64,000 bases of DNA from positions 2,460,001 through 2,524,000 of the forward strand of contig NC_135561.1 in assembly GCF_964340395.1 (NCBI RefSeq), given 5' to 3'. Positions 10,201 to 21,800 of this stretch are shown piece by piece. The DNA is from Glandiceps talaboti. Lineage: Eukaryota; Hemichordata; Enteropneusta; Spengelidae. The translations under genes were made by a program, and so were the position numbers. The notes below the pieces were generated by a model. The model ran no database searches and was not told the origin of the DNA. It saw only the letters and a list, made by a program, of their open reading frames with translations. Every line of letters starts with the position of its first letter. Position 1 is the first letter of the stretch.

Positions 10201-11247
10201 TTAGTTGACCAAAGTTGCAGCGCTTTGTTTAGTATTGTTGTTATCCTGTGTAACGTTAATAGGAATGATTGATGTTTCTGCGTCTACTGAAGATTGAGGT
10301 CTTCCTGCTAATTGTTGTCCATTGTTGCTGGTCTTGAAAAATGTTGCAGCTTTGTGCGGAGATAATAAAGACCCACTATTTCCGGATTTCGAGGTAAAGG
10401 TTGCAGATTTTGCTAGTCGTTCTCTTTCATTGTCACCAGGCGAAACTAGAGAAAGCTCTCTCAACATGGGCAAAGAAGATTTGAAGGCTCCGCCTTGTTT
10501 TGTGGGAGTAACAGTCTCTTTCAATGGACCTGGTCCGTTTGATTCTGGTACTTGCTGTTTTGCACCTTCTTCGTTCTCCGTCTGATTCCTCGGCAACGAA
10601 CTACGATTTTTCCCTCTTTCCGTAGGTTGTCTCTGTTTCTTCTCGGCATCCTCTGCCAAAATATACATCTGCCGTTTCTCTAACATATATTTCGGATTCA
10701 ACTGTTGTCTCTTTATATTTTGCTTCTTCCACTGTCGATACATAAAACTTGGTTTGATTAACGGGGGAAGCCTCGGAACTGGGGGACGCCGTAAAGCACA
10801 CGATTCCATCCTCAAGCGTTCACGTAATTCCGATTCGATTGTTGGTTTGTGGCTCTTTCCTCTTATATCTTCCAGACGTTTTCTCCATTCCCAATACTCT
10901 TTCAATTCAGTCTTGTATTCGTAGTCTCTGAATTCTTCAAATCTGCTGCTTCCACTGGAAGAAGTTGATGTTTCGCTGCTACGAGAATCTCGTCGACGCT
11001 CTTTCTTTTTCCCCTGATACCAATTGACCAAACTTAGTCTTTCTGTCAGCATCCTATGCGTGTGGGTCATATTTATAATAGCTTGGGAATATTCCTTTTC
11101 AATTTTTCCCAACTTTCTGTTAAGAAGTGCTTCTTCTTTCATGTTTTGCACCATTGCCTTCGTCCAGTAATCAGCATTTGAATGACTATTCTCCGGACCA
11201 GGTTTCTTTTTGGAACCTCCAATCTCTTGCTTTTTCGCATCGCCCAT
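10201..11247 (-). CDS. Uncharacterised charged protein, 348 aa, single coding exon
   Basis: Start is the ATG at 11247 (MGDAKKQE); a GTG nine codons upstream keeps the frame but is not a plausible start in an animal. Stop is TAA at 10201-10203. The protein is very basic and hydrophilic with no signal peptide or membrane segment. Seen in order: a Lys-rich start; a likely helix at about 30-80; a Ser-rich block at about 88-102; Arg/Glu/Trp-rich helices at about 105-150; a proline patch RRPPVPRLPPLIKP near 152-167; a basic YRQWKKQNIKRQQ helix; then about 130 residues of low-complexity Ser/Asn/Gln tail. The length, codon-like composition and lack of stops over 1 kb support a real gene. I do not recognise the family. 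The absence of introns could mean a retrogene. Confidence 0.75.
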   Translation of the reverse strand: MGDAKKQEIGGSKKKPGPENSHSNADYWTKAMVQNMKEEALLNRKLGKIEKEYSQAIINMTHTHRMLTERLSLVNWYQGKKKERRRDSRSSETSTSSSGSSRFEEFRDYEYKTELKEYWEWRKRLEDIRGKSHKPTIESELRERLRMESCALRRPPVPRLPPLIKPSFMYRQWKKQNIKRQQLNPKYMLEKRQMYILAEDAEKKQRQPTERGKNRSSLPRNQTENEEGAKQQVPESNGPGPLKETVTPTKQGGAFKSSLPMLRELSLVSPGDNERERLAKSATFTSKSGNSGSLLSPHKAATFFKTSNNGQQLAGRPQSSVDAETSIIPINVTQDNNNTKQSAATLVN

Positions 11248-14200
11248 TTTCACGAAAAGCTTGTTCAGAGTCACCGTCTACTATGGGTTGTTGGATTCGT
11301 GACAACTACAACTATTTAGTGTAGATATCAATTAGAGTGGAGTTTATAGCATGCCTATGGTAAGTGGTACGTTTGTCCTAGGGGATTATGCCGTTCATGT
11401 GTTTGTATACGGTTGAAAGCATTGCTATTGAATAGCCAAACAATGTTGGGATCAGACACTGAAATACATAACGTTCCAACGTTAATCTTGTAACTGTGCG
11501 TTACTGTTTGTTCACAAAGTTACATTCCCCTAGCTTTCAATATGGTACCACGCTATGAGTATTCCTCTGGTTTTTGACTTGTCAAGTACAAAACTTTACA
11601 GGTATCCCTCTGGCAGTCACAGTTAATACTTTACCAGTAACATTCAAACACGGCAACGCAAGTGGTCCAAAAGTTTAGAAAACTCGCTTACTTGCACATA
11701 CTGTTTTACAACCACCAAAGTTCAGATCTTCCAAAGTAACCAGGTCACCTGCTTTCCAGAAGTACTCCGTATCGCCTGGTGTTTCACCTTCTAAATGCCG
11801 TTTAATACTTCGTAAAAAAGAGGACACGTTAAAATTGAAAACAGAAGTCAGGGTATGTAGTAACATCCAGTACAACTGTTATCGTTACGAAGTCGAGGGA
11901 AACTTTGACGCGACTGATCTTAATTGGTCCCGCACCATTGGTCATTGTGCAGTGGCCAATCTTTGAATGACAATCGTAATCTCAACGTTATTTCATCGTA
12001 GTTACAATAGCTCAGTATAAACCCCCTAGTGACAAACCCACGAGGTCGTGACCTGAATTGTCCCGTAGTCTTGTAGAAAAACTCCACATAATATTCAAAG
12101 CATCCCTAGAGAATAATAAATCAATTCTGGCCATTGCAATGACAAGATAGTCGACAGTAAGTTCAAAGCCAAGACCTACAAAAAGACAATGTCACACCAT
12201 TGTTCATATGTTAACAAATTTCCTGAACAAAAAATGTGCCGTCAATACTTAATTCTCTTGTTATAAACATAAACATAACGGTACGGCCGTCAATTCCAAA
12301 CAAAGGATGGCTAACAACCACTTGTTTACAAATATTGCAGCCCTTCCAAGCTATTGTTCACATGTTGATGACAAATTTCCCGAACTAATATCTAATAAAA
12401 CTTGTTGTGGTCACTTTTGTCACAAACGTAAATGACGTGGTGAACCGGCGGTGTGTTTCGTACACAGGATAGTTAACAACTACATGTTTACCAATATTAC
12501 AGCCCTTCCAAACTATTGTTGAGTTGAAAGTAATATACGGTCAATGCACAGTATTGTCAATAGCAATTCAACCAGACTTGTTTGCAGTCCGTCTATGAAT
12601 AGAACAATTGCAACTAAATCCACGACGATCGTCTCAATGGTACATCCTTATCTATTGTGTCAAGAATGACCCAAACTGAAATCTGTTTTCATGATATTTT
12701 GTACTTGTGTACACAATATCGCATTTTTACTCTTATTTCGAAATCATTTACACGAAATTTACGTGAAGTGTTTCATAATTGACATCAAAAGACCAATGCA
12801 ATGGTTTTCATTATGTACTGAAAGACTCACCAGGTGAAATTTAATGATGGAAACGATGACCCAATTTCCAAGACAACGACATATAAAGCTATATACGTGT
12901 CACATTTTTTTTACAGTGCAAACACTTTACATAGACTAGTATATGACCATTTCTACTGGTTTTCAATAGTTTAACGAGGTACTTTCACACTATGAAAACA
13001 TCACATACCTAACAAGTCTGTCAGAGCTCTCGAACAACTTCTTCAGAATCAAAAGTTTAATGATATCAAATTTTGAAGTTTGGTGTCGTTATTCATTTGT
13101 TGATGAGAAATACAAACGTTTATATTTATTTTTATAGTTCATACGTTTTTGTAAAGGGGTCGTTAGTTAGGTTCTTTTTGTCGGAGAGGAAAAAAGTCAA
13201 TTAATAAGGAAATTATGACAATGTCTTGGTAGAGCTTGACTAACTTTGCAGAATTTATCACGTGATCGATCACTAATGCTTATAACTGTTCGGATGAGGA
13301 ACGAGGGTATGACTTTGCTGAGTTATTGATAAGGTATTAAATACAGTTTGACTGCAAGGCTACCTAGAAGTTTACGTATCAAGTAGTTCAGCTGATAGTT
13401 TAGCCATGCAATGCAGATCAATGAATATCATTACTGAGTATGGAGGCAGAGTTGCTACTCAATATTAGATTAAAAAATTAACGCATTGACTTGAGGGTAC
13501 ATAAGCGCTATCTCACGTGATCCGTAGTACCTACGGAATGGTGAGGAAGAATAGCAGTTTTTTAAAACCAGTCACCAAAGACCCAGTCCTATGCAACTAG
13601 ACCATTTTGTGAACACCCAGGTGTACTGCGATCACTTTATAACCTAATTTCTGATCAAATCAATTCATTACGATTATGACAGATGATAATTCTACATGCA
13701 AATGTATTTAATTGTCCAATATTATAATTCAAGAATATACAAAGAATAACAAGAAAGCTCAAGCTCAATGATGAACTCGGACAGTTTTCTAGTCTTAAAT
13801 GTGTCAAAATATTCAAATAGAGTGATATATATGTCTACCATTACTACATACTGTGGGCACACGTCTGTTCAGAAAGTCAGTACAACAAAGGTCAAAGATC
13901 AACAATGTGAGCTCTCGTGATTTAGAGGGTTGTTTGTACTTTGCATGTATTTCTCAATGAAATGACGTGTGTCGGTAAGGATCACTTACAAATCACTGTA
14001 TTTAAACGATATAATCTTTATTTGAGCTAAGACAACTAAAAATAAGGGGTTTCTCGAATTTCATTTACTTCACTGTCGCTTTACATATGTTGGTACATTT
14101 ACTAACGTGGCCTGCTGATGAAATATAAAATGCATTTGTTATGGAAATAGTTTTGGAATTTTAGAGGGCTTGTGAATTTTTTTGCTGCGCTCTTTCTAAA

Positions 14201-15109
14201 TATATGACGTCCACCAAGTTAAAGAGAAAACACACTGTCTTCACTTTCAATGCCTTCAGCTGAAATGAACAAAGTGAGTTTGCGTCTTCAGGTTGGTCTT
14301 TATTTTGTGACAATCAAATAGAATTTTCAAATAAGAATATCGTCACTCGTAATTTCATTGATTTCGTACTAAAATGGAATTGCGTGGTCGAGTAAGACAA
14401 ATTTTGCTAAATCATGCATCTTCCTAAAGTATTTAATATGACTTGAAAACCAGAAATCAGTTCGCACCGAAGTGAGACCCACATAAATGACATGTATGGA
14501 GTACACACAACTGTATGTGTCAATGCTTGCCAGTAGAACTTAGAAGTAGTTTAACATTGTAAATTTAGCGGTCACTTTTGTCACACACACAGTATTAATA
14601 TGACACTCAGCCCGAAGGTCAATAAGGTCATACTCTATTATACGGTGTAAGCACTACATTTTTGTTGCGCGGATTCAACTATCCTGGTTGTCAGGATGTC
14701 GCTTTCAATCACCGCTTCTTTATAGGGTATTCATTGGCTTATAAAAGAAGTGATGATACGATTGAGGTGTTCGTTTATTGGCCAAGTGAGAATGGAACGT
14801 GGACGTGATAGGGTGACAGTAACAACATTGTTAAATAACTATTTGCGATGTGGAGGAGTGTATTATTTTTAAACACCGTTCTCTCAAAAACAGTTAAAAC
14901 GCAATCAATTTCAGCTAATTCGACAGTAATTGTCGTAATTGATCGGGGAAATATACAATGTTTAAATGAATGAATATCTACTCATCTGATGGGGGAATTA
15001 ACTTGATTCTACCACCTGTTGATTTGCTGGAAGGGTGCATATACGTACTCGCGTCCTATTTGAGACTAGCTAACGTGTGGGGTTTCTGTCCTGCTCGGTG
15101 GGGATCGTC

Positions 15110-15435
15110 CAGTCATTCTTTGTGTGACTCTAGGGTCGGGTAACTTGCAGAAATTAAGTCGTCCCAGTGTGGACAGAGAGGTAACCTCTGCAGGTAATAG
15201 GTCGGTCGGTCGGCCCCCCTCTGTGGGTTAGGTCGTCCTTTGTGGTTTAGAAAGGTAACGTGGCTGTGGAGGTTAGACCGTCCTCTGCGTGGCTTCATTG
15301 AAGGGTGGTGTATGTGGGGCTGGAGAATTAGTAATAGCATAAAGTTATGTAGTGTACTGTGGTGGGGGTTCAATCGTCTTCTGCGTATGGGTAACCATCG
15401 GAGCCTGTTAGTCCATCATCTGCGTTGCTGAAAGG
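15110..15435. repeat. Degenerate tandem repeat around a GTCCTCTGCGTGGCT theme
   Basis: Variants of a roughly 30-50 bp motif recur, with TCGTCCTTTGTGG, CCGTCCTCTGCGTGGC, TCGTCTTCTGCGTATGG and CATCATCTGCGTTGC at their cores. Units are too diverged to fix a period by eye. Confidence 0.4.
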
Positions 15436-15750
15436 TTGGCCTAATATATATGTGTAGGTGAAGGGGTATCCCATGGTGGTTGTCACAGAAAAAAAAAGGA
15501 ATCATACAATTTTGTCGGGTAGTAGGATCAGAATTTAATATATAACTTTCATGAATAACCCTACCATCAAAGATCATTACCTGAATCATGAACATTTTTT
15601 GAATTCAATCCCACAGAATATCTTAGTGACTGAACTTGATCAGGTTCGAATTCAAACTTTCCAAGTTAATTCTAAAACACACAGTACAACGGATAAGTAT
15701 TGGAGGATATTGATTACTGAAGTCGTAAGATTTTTTTTTACTTGACTGCA

Positions 15751-15751
<1 letters not shown>

Positions 15752-15802
<51 letters not shown>
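15752..15802. repeat. (TA)n microsatellite
   Basis: About 25 TA units followed by a CA-rich stretch. Confidence 0.95.
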
Positions 15803-15811
<9 letters not shown>

Positions 15812-16959
15812 TACATACACACACATTAAGACACAGATACATGTACGTACCAATCTTGTCGATCGAGCTACCGAGAGAGGGCGCCCTCTGTACTAATTGT
15901 TGTGACATTTTTTCCCATGAGTAAAATGAGTTTTGAACTGTCTGATAATTTTAGCGAAAGGAAAGAAATATACATGTATGCTTTCAATTATCATTTCACC
16001 AACTGTGGACAGTAAACATGGAGTGGGGTGGGGTGGGGGTGGTCGGACAGATAAGGTATAAATAATAATCATATTACATTACATCTGCCATGCATGAGGC
16101 ATACCAACTGTACAAGTTTGACACCATTTTCACTCACATGAGCATGTTAGATTGCAAATTTATTTTATTTCAGCTTTGAAGTTCACATAGCAACAAAAAA
16201 GAATGAATGTACACACTTCACTATAAATTCTGTCAATGATTTGTTGCTTGGCAACCAGGTAAATAAAAACACACCACTATATATTGTGTACTATCAAACT
16301 GATGGCCTTTGACCCATCAAGTCACTGTCATGACATCTGACCCTTAAATTCACTCATATGACCGCTGATCTATCAAGTTAGTGATGAAACTGATGACCTC
16401 TGACCCCTACCTAACCTCATGACATAACCTCTTAACCCTTGACTTCACTTTCATGACATGAAGACATCTAACCTCTCAGTTCACTATAAAAATTAAGTCA
16501 TACACCTGTAAATACCCCTACTACTTTGAATTCGATCATTATCATAGTACTGCAGTAAAGCCGAGTTACCACTTGATAACTGATTTATTCTAGATAAGTA
16601 TAAATGTAGCTTGGCGTTTTAAATTTTATACATGCCAAATATCAAATGCTATTATCTATGATGTGTGAACAATACAAGCCTACCTTAATTTAGCTGTAAG
16701 TACTGAGTATATATTTGTTGATACAGAGAGAGGGGAGAAGGTGACTGGACATACAAAACAAGCATAGACCCTTACCTACCCCTAACTCTTAATATCACGG
16801 TTTTTTCTTCATGACTTCCAACTAGACTGCAATATACTAGTATAGCATTAGAAACTCACTAAGCTATGTAAAATCATTGTCTTCATCAATGTCACACATT
16901 TCTTGTACTAATAATTATAAATCTCCAATCTTGTCAAAAATATGACAAAGGTCAGTGTC

Positions 16960-17315
16960 TGGCTGTCTGTCTGCCTACCTACTCATTTACCCACCCACCC
17001 ACATAAACCCATCTGTCTGTCCATACATGTCTGTCTCTATCTATCCGTCCATCCATCCATGTCTGTCTATCTATCTATCTATCTATCCGTCCATCCATCC
17101 ATGTCTGTCTATCTATCTATCTATCTGTCTGTCTGTCCATCAATCCATGTCTGTCTCTATCTATCCGTCCATCCATCCATGTCTGTCTATCTATCTATCT
17201 ATCTGTCTGTCTGTCCATCAATCCATGTGTCTCTATCTATCTGTCCATCCATCTGTCTGTCTATCTATCCATCCATCCATCCATCTATCTATCTATCCAT
17301 CCATCCATCCATCCG

Positions 17316-17349
<34 letters not shown>

Positions 17350-17575
17350 CATCCATCTATCCATCCATTCGTCTATCTATCTATCTATCCATCCATCCAT
17401 CCATCCGTCTATCTATCTATCCATCCATCCATCCGTCCGTCTATCTATCTATCTATCCATCCATCCATCCATCCGTCTATCTATCTATCCATCCATCCAT
17501 CCATCCATCCGTCTATCTATCTATACATCCATCCATCCATCTGTCTATCTATCCATCCATCCGTCTTGTCATCTT
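16960..17575. repeat. Tetranucleotide satellite (CTAT/CCAT/CTGT)n
   Basis: About 600 bp of mixed CTAT, CCAT, CCGT and CTGT units with larger duplicated blocks, for example near 17035-17120 and 17155-17225. The two 213-residue Ser-Ile-His-Pro-rich frames across it are repeat artefacts. It lies about 450 bp beyond the stop codon of gene A. Confidence 0.95.
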
Positions 17576-18029
17576 TGCTGTAACAATTCTCGATAAGCTC
17601 ACTACGATGAGAATACAATCACAATCACACTCTATAGCTGTACATCAACCAGCATTATTACATATATTAAATTATCATAATCCAATATTATCAAAATATG
17701 TTTGTAAATTACTCCAAAAATATATTTCATATATTGGAGATCTAATATAATTTTAATTGGTAATTTTCTTTAAACATTTATCTTATGCACTTTGTGCATC
17801 AAACTATATACATTCACAGTAATCAAGTATTTAATTCTTAAAATACTTGATGCAAAAACTCCTGGTGACAAAATATGACGACCTCGCTAGACAGTAGTAA
17901 CTAAAAATTATACATGTCACTATTATTGTCATAGTTTTTTTCACACTTACAAATCAGGATTTGCTTTACCTGGGCTCTGTCAAGATTCTCAATTCTCTGA
18001 TTCTTGACAGTGCAACATGCATTTTGCAC

Positions 18030-18868
18030 TCAGAGTAAGACAACTTTGAAATTGTTCTGTTCAAATTCTGTGACTACCATTGTAGGGGTTCCACGGTTTT
18101 CATTTCTGGTAGCTACAAATGACGGCTTTCTAAGCTGGGCTCTGCCAAGGTTTTCGATGAATTTTCCAGCCGGTGTGTAATTGGCAACTATATTTGCATT
18201 GACATCACACACATAGATGTTGTCATGTTGATCAACATTCAAACCATATGGTGATGGTGGCCGACTTGCACTGGCTCCGGTTCCATCAGGGCCAACAAAA
18301 CCAATAAAGCCACCATTCATGTTTAACATCTGCACACGACGATTATCCGAATCCGATACAATCATCTGATTTCGGCTGTTAACTGCAACTGACATCGGAG
18401 ACTTGAACTGGCCAGGACCAGTACCTGTGGAGCCGATATCTGCAACATGTGTACCATCCAGTGTGTACCTGCTGATGCAATTCTTGTCCTGGTCGGTGAC
18501 TAGGAGATGACCATCTCTTGTTAAGGCCAAACCATGTGGGCTCAATCCCTCTTTCTGACCAAAAGTAGCAAGGACTTTGTTGTCTTCTGTACACACTACG
18601 ATCTGTTTGTTGCCTTCATCGCTGACAAAGTAACGCCCATCAGCTGACACTGTAACATCACGTGGTTTGAAAGGTTGTGGAAATCCCTCCAATGCAATCA
18701 CATGACGACATTGATATTCTTGGTTTAGTATCTGTAATCTATGATTGTTGTAATCAGCAAAGACTAACTCATTGTTGTGATTAACAGTGATTCCACTAGG
18801 ACCATTTACTTGGTTGATTTCGGAGCCTTCTTCACCAAACTTCCTGCAGCCAATCCTTGGTGGGGGAC
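18030..18868 (-). CDS. Gene A coding exon 5: six-bladed NHL beta-propeller
   Basis: 839 nt from a TGCTAG acceptor to TGA. Six NHL units are visible, starting GPSGITVNHNNELVFADYNN, KPRDVTVSADGRYFVSDEGN, SPHGLALTRDGHLLVTDQDK, SPMSVAVNSRNQMIVSDSDN, SPYGLNVDQHDNIYVCD, and a last one at KPSFVA. Blades 1 to 4 are almost the same as in gene B at the DNA level; blades 5 and 6 are not. Confidence 0.9.
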
Positions 18869-21800
18869 CTAGCATACAAAGAAATAAAAATATCTACATT
18901 ATTATAATTGTGTCATGATGTAAGATATTAAAACACTGTCTTGCAAAAGTATAATTGTTCAAAATCAGGTTTGTTTACACATGCCATTATGCCTAAATTA
19001 AGACTAATGACAGAATGGCTGATTTATTTTTCAATGTTAGTTTTTATATAGCCCTTTCCCACAATGTGCTCAAAGTACTTTACAATTATTACTCATGGCA
19101 TGGACCTACAATGGCACGATAGCCCTTTACACTTCCTCAACTCCCTGGGGAGCATACAATCCATTACAGCCTCTATAAGCACATAGGATTAAAGCATTCA
19201 CATTGCAACACCTATCCTACCAGGTCCCCAATTATATAGCTGGATTGACTGAGGCACAATGTTGCCCAAAGAATTTAGCCACTCAGAAGCAAATGGCAGC
19301 AATAAGGCACGGACCTGCTACCTGCAGATTCCAAGCCAGCCACTCAAACCATTCAACATTCATGACTCCACAACCAACAATGCACAGATTCCAAGCCAAC
19401 CACTCTAACCATTCAACCATCATGACTCCACAACCAACAATGTACAGATTCCAAGCCAGCCACTCAAACCATTCAACATTCATGACTCCACAACCAACAA
19501 TGTACAGATTACAAGCCAACCACTCTAACCATTCAACCATCATGACTCCACAACCAACAATCCACAGATTCCAAGCCAGCCACTCAAACCATTCACCCAT
19601 GTCTCCATAACCAGCAACGTACAGATAACAAGCCAGCCACTCTAACCATTCAACCACCATGACCCTACAACCAGCAATGCACAGATTACAAGCCAGCCAC
19701 TCTAACCATTCAACCACCATGACCCTACAACCAGCAATGTACAGATTACAAGCCAACCACTCTAACCATTCAACCATCATGACTCCACAACCAGCAATGT
19801 ACAGATTACAAGCCAACCACTCTAACCATTCAACCATCATGACTCCACAACCAACAATCCACAGATTCCAAGCCAGCCACTCAAACCATTCACCCATGTC
19901 TCCATAACCAGCAACGTACAGATAACAAGCCAGCCACTCTAACCATTCAACCACCATGACCCTACAACCAGCAATGTACAGATTACAAGCCAGCCACTCT
20001 AACCATTCAACCACCATGACCCTACAACCAGCAATGTACAGATTACAAGCCAACCACTCTAACCATTCAACCATCATGACCCTACAACCAGCAATGTTCA
20101 GATTACAAGCCAACCACTCTAACCATTCAACCATCATGACTCCACAACCAGCAATGTACAGATTACAAGCCAACCACTCTAACCATTCAACCATCATGAC
20201 TCCACAAACTGTTTATCACATCTCCAAATAATAAATACCCCATCTAACAAGCCTATTTAAAACCCTCAATAAAAATTTCAATCACTATTTTATTCATGTA
20301 TTTAAAAAGCTCTATTTTAGTTACATATGTATATGTTTTCCTTGGGCCACGAACTCAACTAGTTTGAACAAACTATTTTTGTGGTCCAGCCAGAAGTTCA
20401 AGTTATTCTTTTATATATACTTTTTTTTTTCTCATTGGCGATGTGATTACTTGATTATTTCATTTTCCTCACTTGATATGTAAATTTTTTTTCGACCTCT
20501 GGCAAATAAACAATATAATATAATAAAATATATTTTTCTAACTGTAAGAAGTAACAAAAACTTTTCAGTTTTATCATTAGAGATATCTTCTTCCATAAAA
20601 CAAAAATCTTTGCAAAGAATATAAATATGTATAACAATTCTGTCATGCCTCTAAACTCACTCTTAAGATTGTCAACGTACGTGGAGCAGTTAAACTAGCT
20701 TTCCATTGACGTTCTAATTCTTCAGACTTTTGTTGGAGTCTTGCTTTCAGTACATCAATCTGAGTCTCTCTGTCTCCAGTCATATCTTCAAGTTCTTTTA
20801 CCTCTTTTTGACGTGCCTCCACTTTCTTCCGCAGACGTTCATTTTCTTCAGCCATCTTGACCTGTTCTTCCTTTTCTTTCATCAGGTCTGCGATATCTTT
20901 CTTTAAGCTCTCTATTTTGGATTTGTGTTTATCTTGTTGCTTTGCAATTTTCACCTTCATTTCATCAATCTCTTTGTCAATTTCCTTACCTTCGGCTATT
21001 AATTCTGTCTCTTCCATCTTGAGGTCAGTGACACGTTTATACAGTGTCCTGTTGTGCATGATAAGGGCTACCTTGACTTCATCATACACATTGTTCTTGT
21101 CACTGGGTATGGGATGAGGCATCTTCTCTAACTCTTGTACAAACGTTAATGTCTTGTCCCGGTTTGATGAATAGAGGTACAATTCTTGCAGGGATTTGCA
21201 TTTTGTCAAGGTCTTCTTTCTTGCTTCTTCCTCAATTCGTTTTTGTCGCTGAGCGTAGAAATGTCGATCACCTTCTGGTAGTGATAATTTACTAATATCA
21301 CTTTCACTAACTCTGCGCGTCATCTTTTTGTCTCTTGCATCTGTAAAAACAAAGATACATTACTGTGAGCTATGTATACAATATAAGTTTGTGTAAATGG
21401 AGTCATGATAATTAAACACATTGTGTGGTCAACATGGAATCTACAAGTTCTTGGTTTAAGCCTTACAACTGCTGTTTGTTTCTGAGTGGCTAAAGTTCTT
21501 GGAAAAGATTTTAACCACAATTGTGAGGTGGTCAATGCAGCTGTATAATTTGGGATCTGGTAGGAGAGCGATCATTATGTGAATGCTTTAATCCTAAACA
21601 TGCATTCATGGAGTGTGACTGAATCAACCCAGATGTATAATTGGGGACATGGTACGGTAGGATAGAGGCTGCTATGTGAATGTCTTGTAAGTTATCATGG
21701 AAGGCATAAGAAACATTCTGAGTGTACGCTTCAATCTCAGTAAGGAGGCATCTCTGAAAGCTAGTTTTATTTTCAAGGGGCCAGACACATATGAATGTAC

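Larger units (their letters stand above)
11248..16950. other. Intergenic stretch without a recognised gene
   Basis: Upstream of the 10201-11247 gene. It includes a GC-richer, degenerate repeat zone at about 15110-15435 and a (TA)n at 15752-15802. From 16290 to 16480 there is a loose repeat of a TGACCTCTGACCC/TCATGACA theme. Otherwise I see nothing I can support. Confidence 0.5.

Noticed and set aside
11675-11875. 66-residue minus-strand frame ending near a GTAAGC (LEGETPGDTEYFWKAGDLVT)
   Set aside because: Looks somewhat exon-like, but the acceptor is weak, no partner exon was found and no family is recognised.
15551-15745. 64-residue plus-strand frame (MNNPTIKDHYLNHEHFLNSI)
   Set aside because: No domain, no splice context; could be a transposon scrap but nothing supports it.
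16942-17596. Two 213-residue Ser/Ile/His/Pro-rich frames
   Set aside because: Product of the (CTAT/CCAT)n satellite, open in two overlapping frames at once; no start context or splice signal.
19283-20197. 304-residue minus-strand frame with a 20-residue repeat (EWLEWLAC type)
   Set aside because: The 60-bp unit is a multiple of three, so both strands stay open; the sequence is SINE head DNA inside an intron of gene A.
19326-20215. CRISPR-like regular repeats (also at 32836-33898 and 46254-47157)
   Set aside because: Units are directly adjacent with no unique spacers, and the genome is eukaryotic.
20643-20660. Alternative end of gene A exon 4 at the AGA|GTGAGT donor
   Set aside because: It would leave phase 0, which does not fit the NHL exon acceptor; the GTACGT donor gives phase 1, as in gene B.
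20857-21117. Plus-strand frames opposite the coiled-coil exons (also 31544-31837, 43095-43325, 22578-22904)
   Set aside because: Antisense shadows of coiled-coil or TRADD-N-like exons; composition (Ser/Phe/Leu) mirrors Glu/Lys codons.
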